A DNA stretch of 53,558 nt from Beijerinckiaceae bacterium (lineage in GTDB: Bacteria > Pseudomonadota > Alphaproteobacteria > Rhizobiales > Beijerinckiaceae). Location of the stretch: assembly GCA_004298435.1 (NCBI GenBank), contig SCSF01000081.1, positions 1-53,558 on the forward strand, given 5' to 3'. The translations under genes were made by a program, and so were the position numbers. Under the pieces are notes generated by a model, which worked only from the letters and a program-made list of their open reading frames with translations, was not told the DNA's origin and made no database searches. Below are positions 8,086 to 16,385 of the stretch, piece by piece; position 1 is the first letter of the stretch, and each line of letters opens with the position of its first letter.

Positions 8086-8923
8086 CGGATGCCTCCTCGT
8101 CGATGACATAGCGGCCCGTGATCATCGAGCGCAGATTGTTGAAGACGCCCGAGAGCAGAACCATCACGATATGCACGATGACAAACAGCACGAGCGCCAT
8201 CGCGGTGATGAAGTGGATGCTGCGGGCGGACTGGCGGCCGCCGAAAAGTTCGAGCAGCCAGGGAAAGGCGGCGTCGATGCCGGGCGACATGGTGAGGCCG
8301 GTGAGCACCATCAGCGGCAGCGCGACAAGCCCCGCCGAGAGATAGGCGAGCTTTTGCAGAACATTGTAATCGCGATGGTGTGGGAAATGCAGCCGCATAT
8401 GCTCCACAACCGAGTGCGGAATGTTGCGGATATCCGCGAGGCTCGGCCACAGATCACGCGCGAAGTGGCGGCTGAGGAGGCCGGAGACCACATAGATAAA
8501 ACCGTTGATCACCAGCAGCCATGCGAAGAAGAAATGCCAGCTTCGGCCGGTCGCGAGGTCCTGTTCGCCGGGCCATGTCACGAAGGAGGGAAAGCCGCGC
8601 TCCTGCGGCTGGCCATTGACCTTGGACAATCCGAGCCAGCCAGTCGTATCGAAGGCATGGCCCGCGATCGACGTGATCCCGCGGGGGGGATCCGTATCCG
8701 AAGCGGTCATCGAGAGGAACGGATGCGCGAAATGCGACTGCTGGCCCCAGTAGAGGGCAGGGTGGGCATTGAAAATCTGCAATCCGCTCATCAAAAGAAA
8801 GACGAAGGCGAATACATTCACCCAATGGGTGATGCGGACGATCGCCCCATGTTTGCGGATCGCGATGCGCCGTGGCGCATCGCTGCGCTTTAGAAGGGTC
8901 TCTGCCGGGATGGCTTGCGACAT
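8072..8923 (-). CDS. Cytochrome b561-type membrane protein, electron partner of the molybdoenzyme
   Basis: 283-residue integral membrane protein of the cytochrome b/b561 (Ni-Fe hydrogenase b-type) class with four to five predicted helices. Candidate heme-ligating histidines lie in RITHWVNVF (helix 1), SWHFFFAWLL, and HFITAMALVLFVIVHIVMV near the C-terminus. It likely passes electrons between the quinone pool and the periplasmic molybdoenzyme encoded immediately downstream, with which it overlaps by 14 bp. It starts 290 bp from the divergent rpsB; the shared intergenic region holds the rpsB promoter. The direction of electron flow cannot be read from sequence. Confidence 0.8.
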   Translation of the reverse strand: MSQAIPAETLLKRSDAPRRIAIRKHGAIVRITHWVNVFAFVFLLMSGLQIFNAHPALYWGQQSHFAHPFLSMTASDTDPPRGITSIAGHAFDTTGWLGLSKVNGQPQERGFPSFVTWPGEQDLATGRSWHFFFAWLLVINGFIYVVSGLLSRHFARDLWPSLADIRNIPHSVVEHMRLHFPHHRDYNVLQKLAYLSAGLVALPLMVLTGLTMSPGIDAAFPWLLELFGGRQSARSIHFITAMALVLFVIVHIVMVLLSGVFNNLRSMITGRYVIDEEASDAAE

Positions 8924-9049
8924 TCCCTGTCCTCCACTGAACTCAAAAGAGCTTCCTGGCGGTTATACGAGGCGGCCGGTCAAAATGTTTCTTCCTGTCG
9001 GGAATGTGATCGTCCCGATTCCGGGCGCTTTTGTCGTCTCCTGGCTCAC

Positions 9050-9078
9050 TTGCACTTTTATCGTGTGCCCTCTATAAG
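9050..9078 (+). promoter_or_regulatory. Sigma-70-type promoter of rpsB-tsf
   Basis: TTGCAC (9050-9055) and TATAAG (9073-9078) are 17 bp apart. The architecture matches the rplM promoter in this window, including the CTATAAG -10 box. A leader of roughly 130 nt before rpsB would result, long enough for translational autoregulation. Confidence 0.6.
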
Positions 9079-9212
9079 CGGCCCCATCCCTCACGCGGAT
9101 TTTCCGCGGGCCTGCCTTAAGGCTCGCAGCCGGTGCCGTTTCCCCAAGCTCTTTCAAAGACTTTGTGGCGGCGGTCAAACGATCCGCGGCGGCTTAACCG
9201 GAGAAATATGAC

Positions 9213-10229
9213 ATGGCTCTTCCCGAGTTTTCCATGCGCGGCCTGCTGGAAGCAGGCGCTCATTTCGGCCACCAGTCACACCGCTGGAACCCGAAGATGG
9301 CGCCCTATATTTTCGGCACCCGCAATAACATTCACGTTATCGATCTCGCCCAGACTGTACCGATGCTGCATCAGGCGCTGAAAGCCGTGTCGGACACGGT
9401 GGCGCGCGGCGGCCGTGTCCTTTTTGTCGGCACCAAGCGGCAGGCGCAAGAGGCGATTGCGGCTGGAGCGCAGCGCTCGGCGCAATATTTCATCAATTCG
9501 CGCTGGCTCGGCGGCACGCTGACCAACTGGAAGACGATCTCGGCCTCGATCCAGCGGCTGCGCAAGTTGCAGGAGATGCTCGATACGGGCGCGCAGGGGC
9601 TGACCAAGAAAGAGCGTCTGATGCTTTCGCGCGAACGCGAAAAGCTGGAGAAGGCGCTGGGCGGCATCAAGGACATGGGCGGCCTGCCGGATCTTATCTT
9701 CGTGATCGACACCAACAAGGAGCAGTTGGCGATCAAGGAAGCCGAGCGTCTGCATATTCCGGTCGCCGCGATCCTCGACACCAATTGCGATCCCGATGGC
9801 ATCACCTATCCCATTCCAGGCAATGACGATGCCGGCCGCGCCATCACGCTTTACTGCGATCTGATCGCGCGCGCTGCCCTCGATGGCATTTCGCGCAGCC
9901 AGGGCGCTGCTGGTATCGATGTCGGCGCGATGGATGCGCCGGCCGCGGAAGTGCTGCCTGAGCCGGAAGCTGCCGCTGGCGGCGAGGAACCGAAGGAGCG
10001 CTTCGAGCTTCTGACGGCGCCGCGTGGCGCGCCTGACGATCTGGCCAAGCTGCACGGCGTCGGCCCGCAGATCGTCAAGAAGCTCAATGATGCCGGGGTA
10101 TTCCATTTCTGGCAGATCGCCGCAATGACGCCTGATGACGCTGCCAAACTGGACCGCGATCTCAAACTCGGCGGCAAGCTGGAACGCGATGGCTGGATTG
10201 CCCAGGCGCACGGCCTCGTGGCCGAGTGA
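9213..10229 (+). CDS. rpsB: 30S ribosomal protein S2 with C-terminal HhH extension
   Basis: Small-subunit protein S2. The core is recognised from [31 protein letters not shown] and the [19 protein letters not shown] block. The protein is 338 residues against about 240-260 in most bacteria. The additional C-terminus from about residue 235 has a low-complexity Ala/Glu linker, then a helix-hairpin-helix-like domain ([20 protein letters not shown]...[12 protein letters not shown]). That domain type is also known as an appendage of other rhizobial proteins such as L21 and NuoE. It is transcribed from the promoter at 9050-9078 with tsf downstream, separated by a hairpin. Confidence 0.95.
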   Translation: MALPEFSMRGLLEAGAHFGHQSHRWNPKMAPYIFGTRNNIHVIDLAQTVPMLHQALKAVSDTVARGGRVLFVGTKRQAQEAIAAGAQRSAQYFINSRWLGGTLTNWKTISASIQRLRKLQEMLDTGAQGLTKKERLMLSREREKLEKALGGIKDMGGLPDLIFVIDTNKEQLAIKEAERLHIPVAAILDTNCDPDGITYPIPGNDDAGRAITLYCDLIARAALDGISRSQGAAGIDVGAMDAPAAEVLPEPEAAAGGEEPKERFELLTAPRGAPDDLAKLHGVGPQIVKKLNDAGVFHFWQIAAMTPDDAAKLDRDLKLGGKLERDGWIAQAHGLVAE

Positions 10230-10286
10230 GGATTCGTCTCGGGCTTGCCGCCCGGACATGCCTCTGAGGCTTTTCAATCAATTCGA

Positions 10287-10307
10287 GCGGGGCGACTTTC
10301 GCCCCGC
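10287..10307 (+). promoter_or_regulatory. Hairpin in the rpsB-tsf spacer
   Basis: GCGGGGCGA-CTT-TCGCCCCGC, a perfect 9-bp stem with a 3-nt loop, lies 23 bp before the tsf start. There is no T-tract, so it is more likely a stability, processing or partial attenuation element than a full terminator. Confidence 0.5.
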
Positions 10308-10330
10308 CTCAACATGAAGGAAGCTCCGCG

Positions 10331-11263
10331 ATGGCGAGCATCACGGCCGCAATGGTGAAGGAACTTCGCGAGAAGACCGGCGCCGGCATGATGGATTGCA
10401 AGACTGCGCTGACCGAGTCCAATGGCGATATCGAAGCCGCGATCGACTGGCTGCGCAAGAAGGGGCTCTCGAAAGCTGCGAAGAAATCCGGCCGCGTCGC
10501 GGCCGAGGGCCTTATCGCGGTCGCCGTTTCGGATCAGAACGGCGTCGCGATCGAAGTCAATTCGGAGACAGATTTCGTCGCGCGCAACGAGGAATTCCAG
10601 GCGCTCGCGCATACGATCGCGCTCGTCGCTCTCGAAAAGGGCCTGAGCAACGTCGATGCGCTGAAAGAGACGCATTATCCGGGCGGCGGCACGGTCGGCG
10701 ATGCGCTCGCCAATGCAATCGCGACGATTGGCGAAAACATGAATTTGCGCCGTGCGGCGTCCGTTCATGTCGAAAACGGCGTCATCGGTCATTACGTGCA
10801 TAATTCGATCGGCGAGGGACTTGGCAAGATCGGCGTGCTCGTCGCGCTCGAATCCAAAGGCAGCCACGATGTTCTGGCGCCGCTCGCCAAGCAGATCGCT
10901 CTGCACGTTGCTGCGGCGAGCCCGATTGCGCTTGATCCCAGCGGAATCGATCCGCATGTCATCGAGCGCGAGAAGGGGGTGCTTGCCGAAAAGAACGCTG
11001 GCAAGCCTGCGAATGTTCTCGAAAAGATCGTCGAGTCCGGCCTGAAGACTTTCTACAAGGAAGTCTGCCTCGTCGATCAGCCGTCGATTCATGCCGAACA
11101 CGCCAACAAGGCCATCGGTCAGGTGGTGAAGGATGCGGAGAAGGCGGCAGGTGCGCCGATTCTGCTGAAGGCGTATGTCCGCTATGCGCTTGGCGAAGGC
11201 ATCGAGAAGCCGCCGGAAGCCGATTTTGCGGCCGAGGTCGCTGCTGCGGCGGGGCAGGGCTGA
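10331..11263 (+). CDS. tsf: Elongation factor Ts
   Basis: Nucleotide exchange factor that regenerates EF-Tu-GTP in the cytoplasm. The 310-residue length is normal. The N-terminal module carries [19 protein letters not shown], and the core includes [16 protein letters not shown], the segment that contacts EF-Tu. GAAGGAAG precedes the ATG by about seven bases. It follows rpsB as in nearly all bacteria, and the operon ends before a long inverted repeat. Confidence 0.97.
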   Translation: MASITAAMVKELREKTGAGMMDCKTALTESNGDIEAAIDWLRKKGLSKAAKKSGRVAAEGLIAVAVSDQNGVAIEVNSETDFVARNEEFQALAHTIALVALEKGLSNVDALKETHYPGGGTVGDALANAIATIGENMNLRRAASVHVENGVIGHYVHNSIGEGLGKIGVLVALESKGSHDVLAPLAKQIALHVAAASPIALDPSGIDPHVIEREKGVLAEKNAGKPANVLEKIVESGLKTFYKEVCLVDQPSIHAEHANKAIGQVVKDAEKAAGAPILLKAYVRYALGEGIEKPPEADFAAEVAAAAGQG

Positions 11264-11271
11264 ATAACGCG

Positions 11272-11388
11272 CGTCATGCGCGGACTTGATCCGCGCATCC
11301 AGACGCCTTTGATCGCCTCTTTGGAAACCAGAATCCGGTGCTGCCTGTGAAGGGTGCCTGGATGCGCGGATCAAGTCCGCGCATGACG
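11272..11388. repeat. Long inverted repeat of the rhizobial MRGLDPRI type
   Basis: Arms 11272-11302 and 11358-11388 are perfect 31-nt reverse complements, separated by 55 bp. Each arm itself contains the hairpin GCGCGGA-CTTGA-TCCGCGC. Translation of one arm gives the MRGLDPRIQ string that recurs in spurious rhizobial gene calls. It lies between convergent tsf and the propeller gene. Confidence 0.8.
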
Positions 11389-11392
11389 ACAC

Positions 11393-12862
11393 TCAAAACC
11401 CAAAAGCGAAGACCGTATTGTCCGCCGCCACATAGAGATGCGTTGCGGTGGCGATCAGGGTCTGCATATGCCGCAGGCCGGGCAGCGGCTTGCTGACATA
11501 AAGTCGCTCGCCGGTGTCGCCCTTGAAACCGTAAAGGCGATTGTCGCCTTCCGCCCCGAGCATCCACACGATCGCATCTGACTTTCCATCAGTCGTCGTC
11601 ACAATGGGCGCGCCCGCGCCGCGGACAGCACCGCACCATGCCGTATCGATCGATGGTGACGCGCCTGCCTGAATGCGCAGCACGGTGAGTTCTGCCCCGC
11701 TCGTCTTGCATTGCGTTCCCGGTGCATGAAACGCGACGAAGGTGCCGCCTTTCGCCGGAAAAGCGGCTGCCGCCGTTATGATATGCGCGGACGAGACGTG
11801 TTTGCTCGCCATGCTGCCGCCGAAGCCACCAAGATTGCTGCGATTGAGAAGATAGGCATAGCCGTTCTTGCCGAGCGCCAGAACGAGAGGCTTACCGGAG
11901 TCCTCGAAGAGGATCGGGCCGACTCCACTGAGATCCAGATCCCGCTCATCGAGCGCGCGCCAGTCGCGAGGCGCGAAGAAATCCTTGGCAGCGCCGGAAA
12001 ACGACAGGGCTGGACTGAGGCGGATGACAGCCTCGCCGCCGCCCCATTGTCGAGCATCCATTGTATTGCCGGTCGTCACGAAAAGGTCATGCCCATCGGA
12101 GCTGATGCCGGACGGTCCCCAGATTCCGCCGCCAACGGCGGCTGTGTGCCAGCCCGTGACCTTGCCGGGGTCGTTGAGTTGCACCCTGACAACCCAGCCG
12201 TGATATCGCCCGCAATCGCCATCATTGCCGCCGTAGGGAATATAAAGGCTGCCGTTGAGAATCGTCAGCGCGCCGCGCTGGTTCTGAACGCGTGACACAA
12301 AACCTTGGCTCGCGAGCTTCGCCGCGAGATTGACCGGCCATCCCGCGAGCACTTGTCCATTCTCGGCTGACAGCGCGAAAACCTTGTGCGCCGGCGCACC
12401 GGATTTTTCATCGCGCAGCATAGCGTCGAGATAGATCGTGCCCGTCGCCGGATCGATGACAGGCGTGCCGGTAATGCCAAGCGGATCGATGTCGCCGCAG
12501 GGCAGTTCCGAGCGGCGCACGGGCTGGCCGAGCGTTTTCTGCCAGATCGTCTTTCCGGTTACGGCGTCGAGCCCATAAACCGTGTCGTTCTCGGTGGCGA
12601 TGATGAGAATGCCGCGGCCACTTTCATCGTGCCAGTAGAGCGGTTGGGCATAGATGTGCCCCTTTATCGCCGGGCTGAAGCCGGGGTCGCGATGAAGATC
12701 CCTGGCGCTTGCAAAATTGAGGTTCGGCACAGTGAAATTGCCGTCCCGTGCTGCGTTCAGATGATAGGTGAGAACGTCGTCATTTTGGCCTGCTGCTTGC
12801 GCCACCGGCGCGAGAACGAGAAGGAAAGCCAGCGCCACGAGGATAGAGAACGGCTTCATCAT
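11393..12862 (-). CDS. Exported PQQ-type beta-propeller protein
   Basis: 489-residue secreted protein. Two adjacent Met codons precede a signal peptide (KPFSILVALAFLLVLAPVAQA). The mature part has repeated propeller blades with the PQQ-enzyme-like pattern TVYGLDAVTGKTIWQ, GTPVIDPATGTIYLDAM, KVFALSAENGQVLAGWP, and LYGFKGDTGERLY. Such repeats occur in PQQ dehydrogenases and in non-catalytic propellers (PQQ_2). I see no Cys-Cys pair or full set of PQQ/metal ligands of a quinoprotein alcohol dehydrogenase, so enzymatic function is uncertain. GGGA upstream supports 12862. It follows the TonB receptor on the same strand, but a terminator-like hairpin separates them. Confidence 0.7.
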   Translation of the reverse strand: MMKPFSILVALAFLLVLAPVAQAAGQNDDVLTYHLNAARDGNFTVPNLNFASARDLHRDPGFSPAIKGHIYAQPLYWHDESGRGILIIATENDTVYGLDAVTGKTIWQKTLGQPVRRSELPCGDIDPLGITGTPVIDPATGTIYLDAMLRDEKSGAPAHKVFALSAENGQVLAGWPVNLAAKLASQGFVSRVQNQRGALTILNGSLYIPYGGNDGDCGRYHGWVVRVQLNDPGKVTGWHTAAVGGGIWGPSGISSDGHDLFVTTGNTMDARQWGGGEAVIRLSPALSFSGAAKDFFAPRDWRALDERDLDLSGVGPILFEDSGKPLVLALGKNGYAYLLNRSNLGGFGGSMASKHVSSAHIITAAAAFPAKGGTFVAFHAPGTQCKTSGAELTVLRIQAGASPSIDTAWCGAVRGAGAPIVTTTDGKSDAIVWMLGAEGDNRLYGFKGDTGERLYVSKPLPGLRHMQTLIATATHLYVAADNTVFAFGF

Positions 12863-12965
12863 CACAGAATTCCCGGGAGGCGTCGGCAATACGCGCGACT
12901 GCGCAGCATGGTTCCTTTTGTCGGTATCACGTCGTTGCGACCGTTAATGAAAACGCTCTGGCAAA

Positions 12966-13000
12966 TAAAAACCGCGCCGAAGTCTGTGGTTTCGGCGCGG
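12966..13000 (-). terminator. Rho-independent terminator after the TonB receptor gene
   Basis: Stem CCGCGCCGAA / TTCGGCGCGG (12972-12981 and 12991-13000) with a 9-nt loop. On the minus strand the stem is followed by a run of five T (plus-strand A at 12967-12971), the classical terminator form. It lies 31 bp past the receptor's stop codon. Confidence 0.75.
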
Positions 13001-13030
13001 CGATTGGCAGGATTTGGATACTTCCGACTC

Positions 13031-15430
13031 TCAGAAGGTCATTTTGATGCCGGCGAAGGCTTCCAGCGGCGGTATCAGCGTAATCGAGCGCGGATCGTTG
13101 GAGGAGAAGATCCCGGGCACAGAAGCGCCGGTGATCTGGTTTTTCGTCGAGCCCGTGTCGTAAAGCGTGCCGAAGGTTGAACCACGATAATTCAGCGCAT
13201 TATTCAACAAGCCATAGATCTGGAAATTCTTGTTGACCTGATAGGAGGTGCGCAGATTGACAGTCGCGTAGCCCGAGACTTTCGGCAGCGCGTTGATCTC
13301 GTCGCCGAAGTAATAGGTGCTGGAACGATAGACGAGATCCGCGCCCACTTTCCATTTCGGCAACACTTCGTAATCGAAGCCGATTTTGAACTTGTGGTTT
13401 GGAATGCCCGGCAGGCTATCGCCTGGCAGCACCTGAATATTGCCGCCAGCATCGGCGAACGGATTGTTCGGAGAGGCGAGAAGCACCGGCGTCAGGAAGG
13501 TCGCCTGGATGTAGGAATAATTGGCGTAAACGTCCAGTTTCCCAGTTTGGTAGACCGCGCCGATATCAACGCCTTGCCGCAGCGTGTCGCCGGCATTCGT
13601 GTAATAGCCGAACCCCGACTGGACGCTCGGGACGCTGTAGATGTCGTCCTGATTCTCTGTCCTGTAGAAGCTGGCGCTCCAGGAAATCTGTCCGGGAAGG
13701 GGACCGCCAATCTTGTTGACGCCCTTGAAGCCGGCATCGACCGTCCGCGCAACGATCTGTTTCAGCGGCGGATCGGCGACTAGGAAGTTATCGATCATAC
13801 AAGGATGTGTCGGACTTGAGCAGCCGAGTTCGAGCGGCGTCGGTGCGCGATTGGCCTCCGAATAACTGGCGTAAGCGGCGATCTCCGGCGTGATCTTGAA
13901 TGTCGCGCCCACGACAGGATTGATGCGGCTGAAGTTGCTGTTCGCATTCAGGTCGGGATCGGCGCCGGTCTGATCCTGCAAGGTGATTTGCGCATCGTTG
14001 AATCGTGCGCCGGCATGGATGCTCAGCCTGTCGGTGATGGCGAAATTATCGAGGACATAAATGCCGAGATAAGTGTTCTGCGCACCGACGCCGACCGGCG
14101 AAATGTCGAAGGCCGGCTCGTTGATATATTCTCCGTAGCCCTGAATGGAGAGATTTGGCTCGAGAGCGCCAAGCTCGCTCGCGCCGGTGAAATGCGTCCA
14201 GCCGTGATCGATGCTGACGCCCGCTGTGATGTTGTTTTTGTGGCCGAAGATCTTGTCGGTGTTGGTTAGCTGCGCTGTGCCGCCGATGCTCTTCGTATGC
14301 GTCCAGTTGCGGTCGATCTCGCCCATCGGCTGACCATTAGGCTGGCTCGGGTCTGGATCGCGAAGTGTCGTGACATCACTGCCATTACAAAGGAAGCCTG
14401 CGCCAGCAGTGCAATGGTAGAAATCGCTGGCGTTGCCATCGACATGCGCCTGCGCATAATTGCGGAAATAGATGTTGCCATTGAACGTCCATGTCGGCGT
14501 GATGTGCGACACATCCGACAGCGTGATCATTTGCGCTGAGTTGGTGGTCGTCTGCGGGTTGGTGAACACAGCCCAGGGATTTTGCTGGGCGAGCGTGATC
14601 GGCGTCGAACTGGCAATGCCAAGGCCATCCGCCGCGCCCGTGAAACTCAAATGAACTTCGTTCCCCTCGGCGCGATAGCCGATATCGCCATAGCCGCGCT
14701 CGACGTCCGCCTGGCCGAAATAGCGGTAGCCGTTGGTCCGCACGCCTTCCAGCGCGGCGTAATAGGCCCAGTTGCCTTTCTTGAGGCCATATTGCATGGA
14801 CCCCTGAACAGTGTAATCGCTGCCGCCCTGAAGATTGATCTCCGTGCCTTGCCAGGTGAAGCCGTTCTTCATGTTCATCACCACCGCGCCGGCGAGCGCG
14901 TTGAGACCGAAGACGGGATTGCCGGTGACGATCTGCGCCTTGTCGATCGCGACAGTGGGGATCAGATCCCAATTGACGACATCGCCATAGGATTCATTGA
15001 TACGCACGCCGTTCATATAGACGGCGAGACCTTGCGGCGTGCCGGGAAGCGGCGAGGCTGTCTGGCCACGAAATTCGAGCGATTGCGCGAGGGGGCTGCC
15101 GGCGCCTTCCGTTATCGAAACGCCAGGCGTCCTGCGCGCAAGAGCATCTGTGACAGTGCTCTGGTGCTGGGTTTGAATTTCCTGCGAGCTGAGAGATTGC
15201 GTCTCGCTTGGTACATCGAGCGCGTTTTCGCCCGCGCCAAGCGGCGTCGTCGCAACCACTTCGACGGGCGCCAGTTCGATGGTGGGAGTAGCGCTCTGCG
15301 CGAGCGCCGAAGTAGACATCGCCGCGAAAAATCCAATCGGCAACAGCCAGCGAATTTCCGTACGTCTGCTTGCAAATTTTTCGTGCTGACGCGGATCATT
15401 CGCGCGAAACGCTTTGCGACGCCTGTCCAT
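13031..15430 (-). CDS. TonB-dependent outer-membrane receptor
   Basis: 799-residue outer-membrane transporter. After a positively charged N-terminus and a signal peptide ending near ALAQS comes a TonB-box-like PVEVVATT, then the plug domain (TVTDALARRTPGVSITEGAG, YMNGVRINESYGDVVNWDLI, NPVFGLNALAGAV) and the 22-strand barrel, ending in the terminal Phe (GIKMTF). The substrate is not evident; iron chelates, cobalamin, PQQ or lanthanide chelates are all imported by this family. GGGGGGA six bases before the ATG fixes the start. An 18-bp palindrome lies about 50 bp upstream. A two-component system sits upstream on the same strand and a PQQ-type propeller downstream, which makes a regulated uptake or sensing locus plausible. 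Confidence 0.85.
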   Translation of the reverse strand: MDRRRKAFRANDPRQHEKFASRRTEIRWLLPIGFFAAMSTSALAQSATPTIELAPVEVVATTPLGAGENALDVPSETQSLSSQEIQTQHQSTVTDALARRTPGVSITEGAGSPLAQSLEFRGQTASPLPGTPQGLAVYMNGVRINESYGDVVNWDLIPTVAIDKAQIVTGNPVFGLNALAGAVVMNMKNGFTWQGTEINLQGGSDYTVQGSMQYGLKKGNWAYYAALEGVRTNGYRYFGQADVERGYGDIGYRAEGNEVHLSFTGAADGLGIASSTPITLAQQNPWAVFTNPQTTTNSAQMITLSDVSHITPTWTFNGNIYFRNYAQAHVDGNASDFYHCTAGAGFLCNGSDVTTLRDPDPSQPNGQPMGEIDRNWTHTKSIGGTAQLTNTDKIFGHKNNITAGVSIDHGWTHFTGASELGALEPNLSIQGYGEYINEPAFDISPVGVGAQNTYLGIYVLDNFAITDRLSIHAGARFNDAQITLQDQTGADPDLNANSNFSRINPVVGATFKITPEIAAYASYSEANRAPTPLELGCSSPTHPCMIDNFLVADPPLKQIVARTVDAGFKGVNKIGGPLPGQISWSASFYRTENQDDIYSVPSVQSGFGYYTNAGDTLRQGVDIGAVYQTGKLDVYANYSYIQATFLTPVLLASPNNPFADAGGNIQVLPGDSLPGIPNHKFKIGFDYEVLPKWKVGADLVYRSSTYYFGDEINALPKVSGYATVNLRTSYQVNKNFQIYGLLNNALNYRGSTFGTLYDTGSTKNQITGASVPGIFSSNDPRSITLIPPLEAFAGIKMTF

Positions 15431-15480
15431 TATCCCCCCACGCTTTTACTTCACCCGCTGTCGAACTGATATGCCGGCTA

Positions 15481-15498
15481 TTAATCGCGCGCGATTAA
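15481..15498. promoter_or_regulatory. 18-bp perfect palindrome upstream of the TonB receptor
   Basis: TTAATCGCG-CGCGATTAA is a perfect dyad centred about 59 bp before the receptor start, inside the 290-bp gap to the response regulator gene. Position and symmetry suggest an operator for a dimeric regulator. The NarL-type regulator encoded upstream is one candidate, but the sequence is not a known Fur or Irr box. Confidence 0.45.
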
Positions 15499-15721
15499 AG
15501 TAAGCGCCGTAGCGATCAGCTTTTTTATTACAGCGGCTTCATAACGGTTGCGTAAAATATAAGTCTTTGGAATTCAAGTACCTGACGGCCAAGATAATTT
15601 GGCGTCATCGTTTGGGAAAATCTTGGCTTGTCTGGAAATTTCCATTTTACGACGGGAAAAAATCCATTGTCGTATACTGTATTCCTTTGCGATGCTCGCG
15701 CCGGTTATTATAAAACGACGC

Positions 15722-16372
15722 TCAATCCCTTGATTTAAGTTCGACCGCGAATTTGATCAGAGCGGGACTCGTCGGCATTTTCAGCTTCTGTTTCACGGAA
15801 GCGACGGTGTTGGCGGCGGTCTTGTAACCGATGTCGAGCGCGGCTGAGATTTCGCCGAGGTTTTTGCCCTCGCCGAGGAGGCCGACGATCTGGCGCTCGC
15901 GTTCTGTCAGATCGCGTAAAGGATCGACCGCCGGCTCCAGATTGGCCAGCGCCAGCGCCTGCGCAACCGACTGGCCGAGGTAAAGCCCGCCCGCGCGCAC
16001 CTTGTCGATCGCCGCGAGAATGGTGTTGGGATCGTCGTTCTTGGTGATATAGCCGCGCGCGCCGAGATCGAGCGCACGGGTCACGAAGCGCGCCGCCTCG
16101 TACATGCTGAAGACGATGATTTGCGCGGTCTCGTTATCGGATCGTAGCTTCGGCATGATGTCGAAGCCGCTCATTTCACCAAGACCGATGTCGAGGATGA
16201 TGACATCGGGCTTGAACTCTATATTGGCTGCAAGACCTTCCTCAGCCGTAGGAACATCGATCGCCTGAATATCGGGACGGCGGCTGCAAATGCGCCGGCA
16301 GCCATCGCGAACGATCGGATGATCCTCGATCACCAGAACCTTGACCTGATCTGTCAGCGTTTCCGTCTCCAT
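15722..16372 (-). CDS. NarL/FixJ-family response regulator
   Basis: 216-residue DNA-binding response regulator. The receiver domain has the acidic pair E16-D17, the phosphorylation site D61 in VIILDIGLG, and Lys in YITKNDD. A LuxR-type helix-turn-helix (LTERERQIVGLLGEGKNLGEISAALDI) fills the C-terminal third. It is 13 bp downstream of the histidine kinase gene and must form a cognate pair with it. Targets probably include the TonB receptor gene that follows, judged from position only. AAGGCGGGA precedes the ATG. Confidence 0.9.
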   Translation of the reverse strand: METETLTDQVKVLVIEDHPIVRDGCRRICSRRPDIQAIDVPTAEEGLAANIEFKPDVIILDIGLGEMSGFDIMPKLRSDNETAQIIVFSMYEAARFVTRALDLGARGYITKNDDPNTILAAIDKVRAGGLYLGQSVAQALALANLEPAVDPLRDLTERERQIVGLLGEGKNLGEISAALDIGYKTAANTVASVKQKLKMPTSPALIKFAVELKSRD

Positions 16373-16385
16373 GCGCGTCCCGCCT

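Noticed and set aside
7930-8893. 320-codon plus-strand frame opposite the cytochrome b and molybdoenzyme genes
   Set aside because: Shadow of two recognisable minus-strand genes; its composition (His/Arg/Glu-rich) is typical of antisense reading.
8963-9178. 71-codon minus-strand frame between the cytochrome b and rpsB genes
   Set aside because: It begins with TTG, has no ribosome-binding site, and overlies the rpsB promoter and leader.
10274-11392. 372-codon minus-strand frame opposite tsf
   Set aside because: Antisense shadow of tsf, extended by the inverted repeat; tsf is unmistakable.
11393-12862. Calling the propeller a PQQ-dependent methanol or alcohol dehydrogenase
   Set aside because: It is too short (489 residues) and lacks the vicinal disulfide and the full ligand set of those enzymes.
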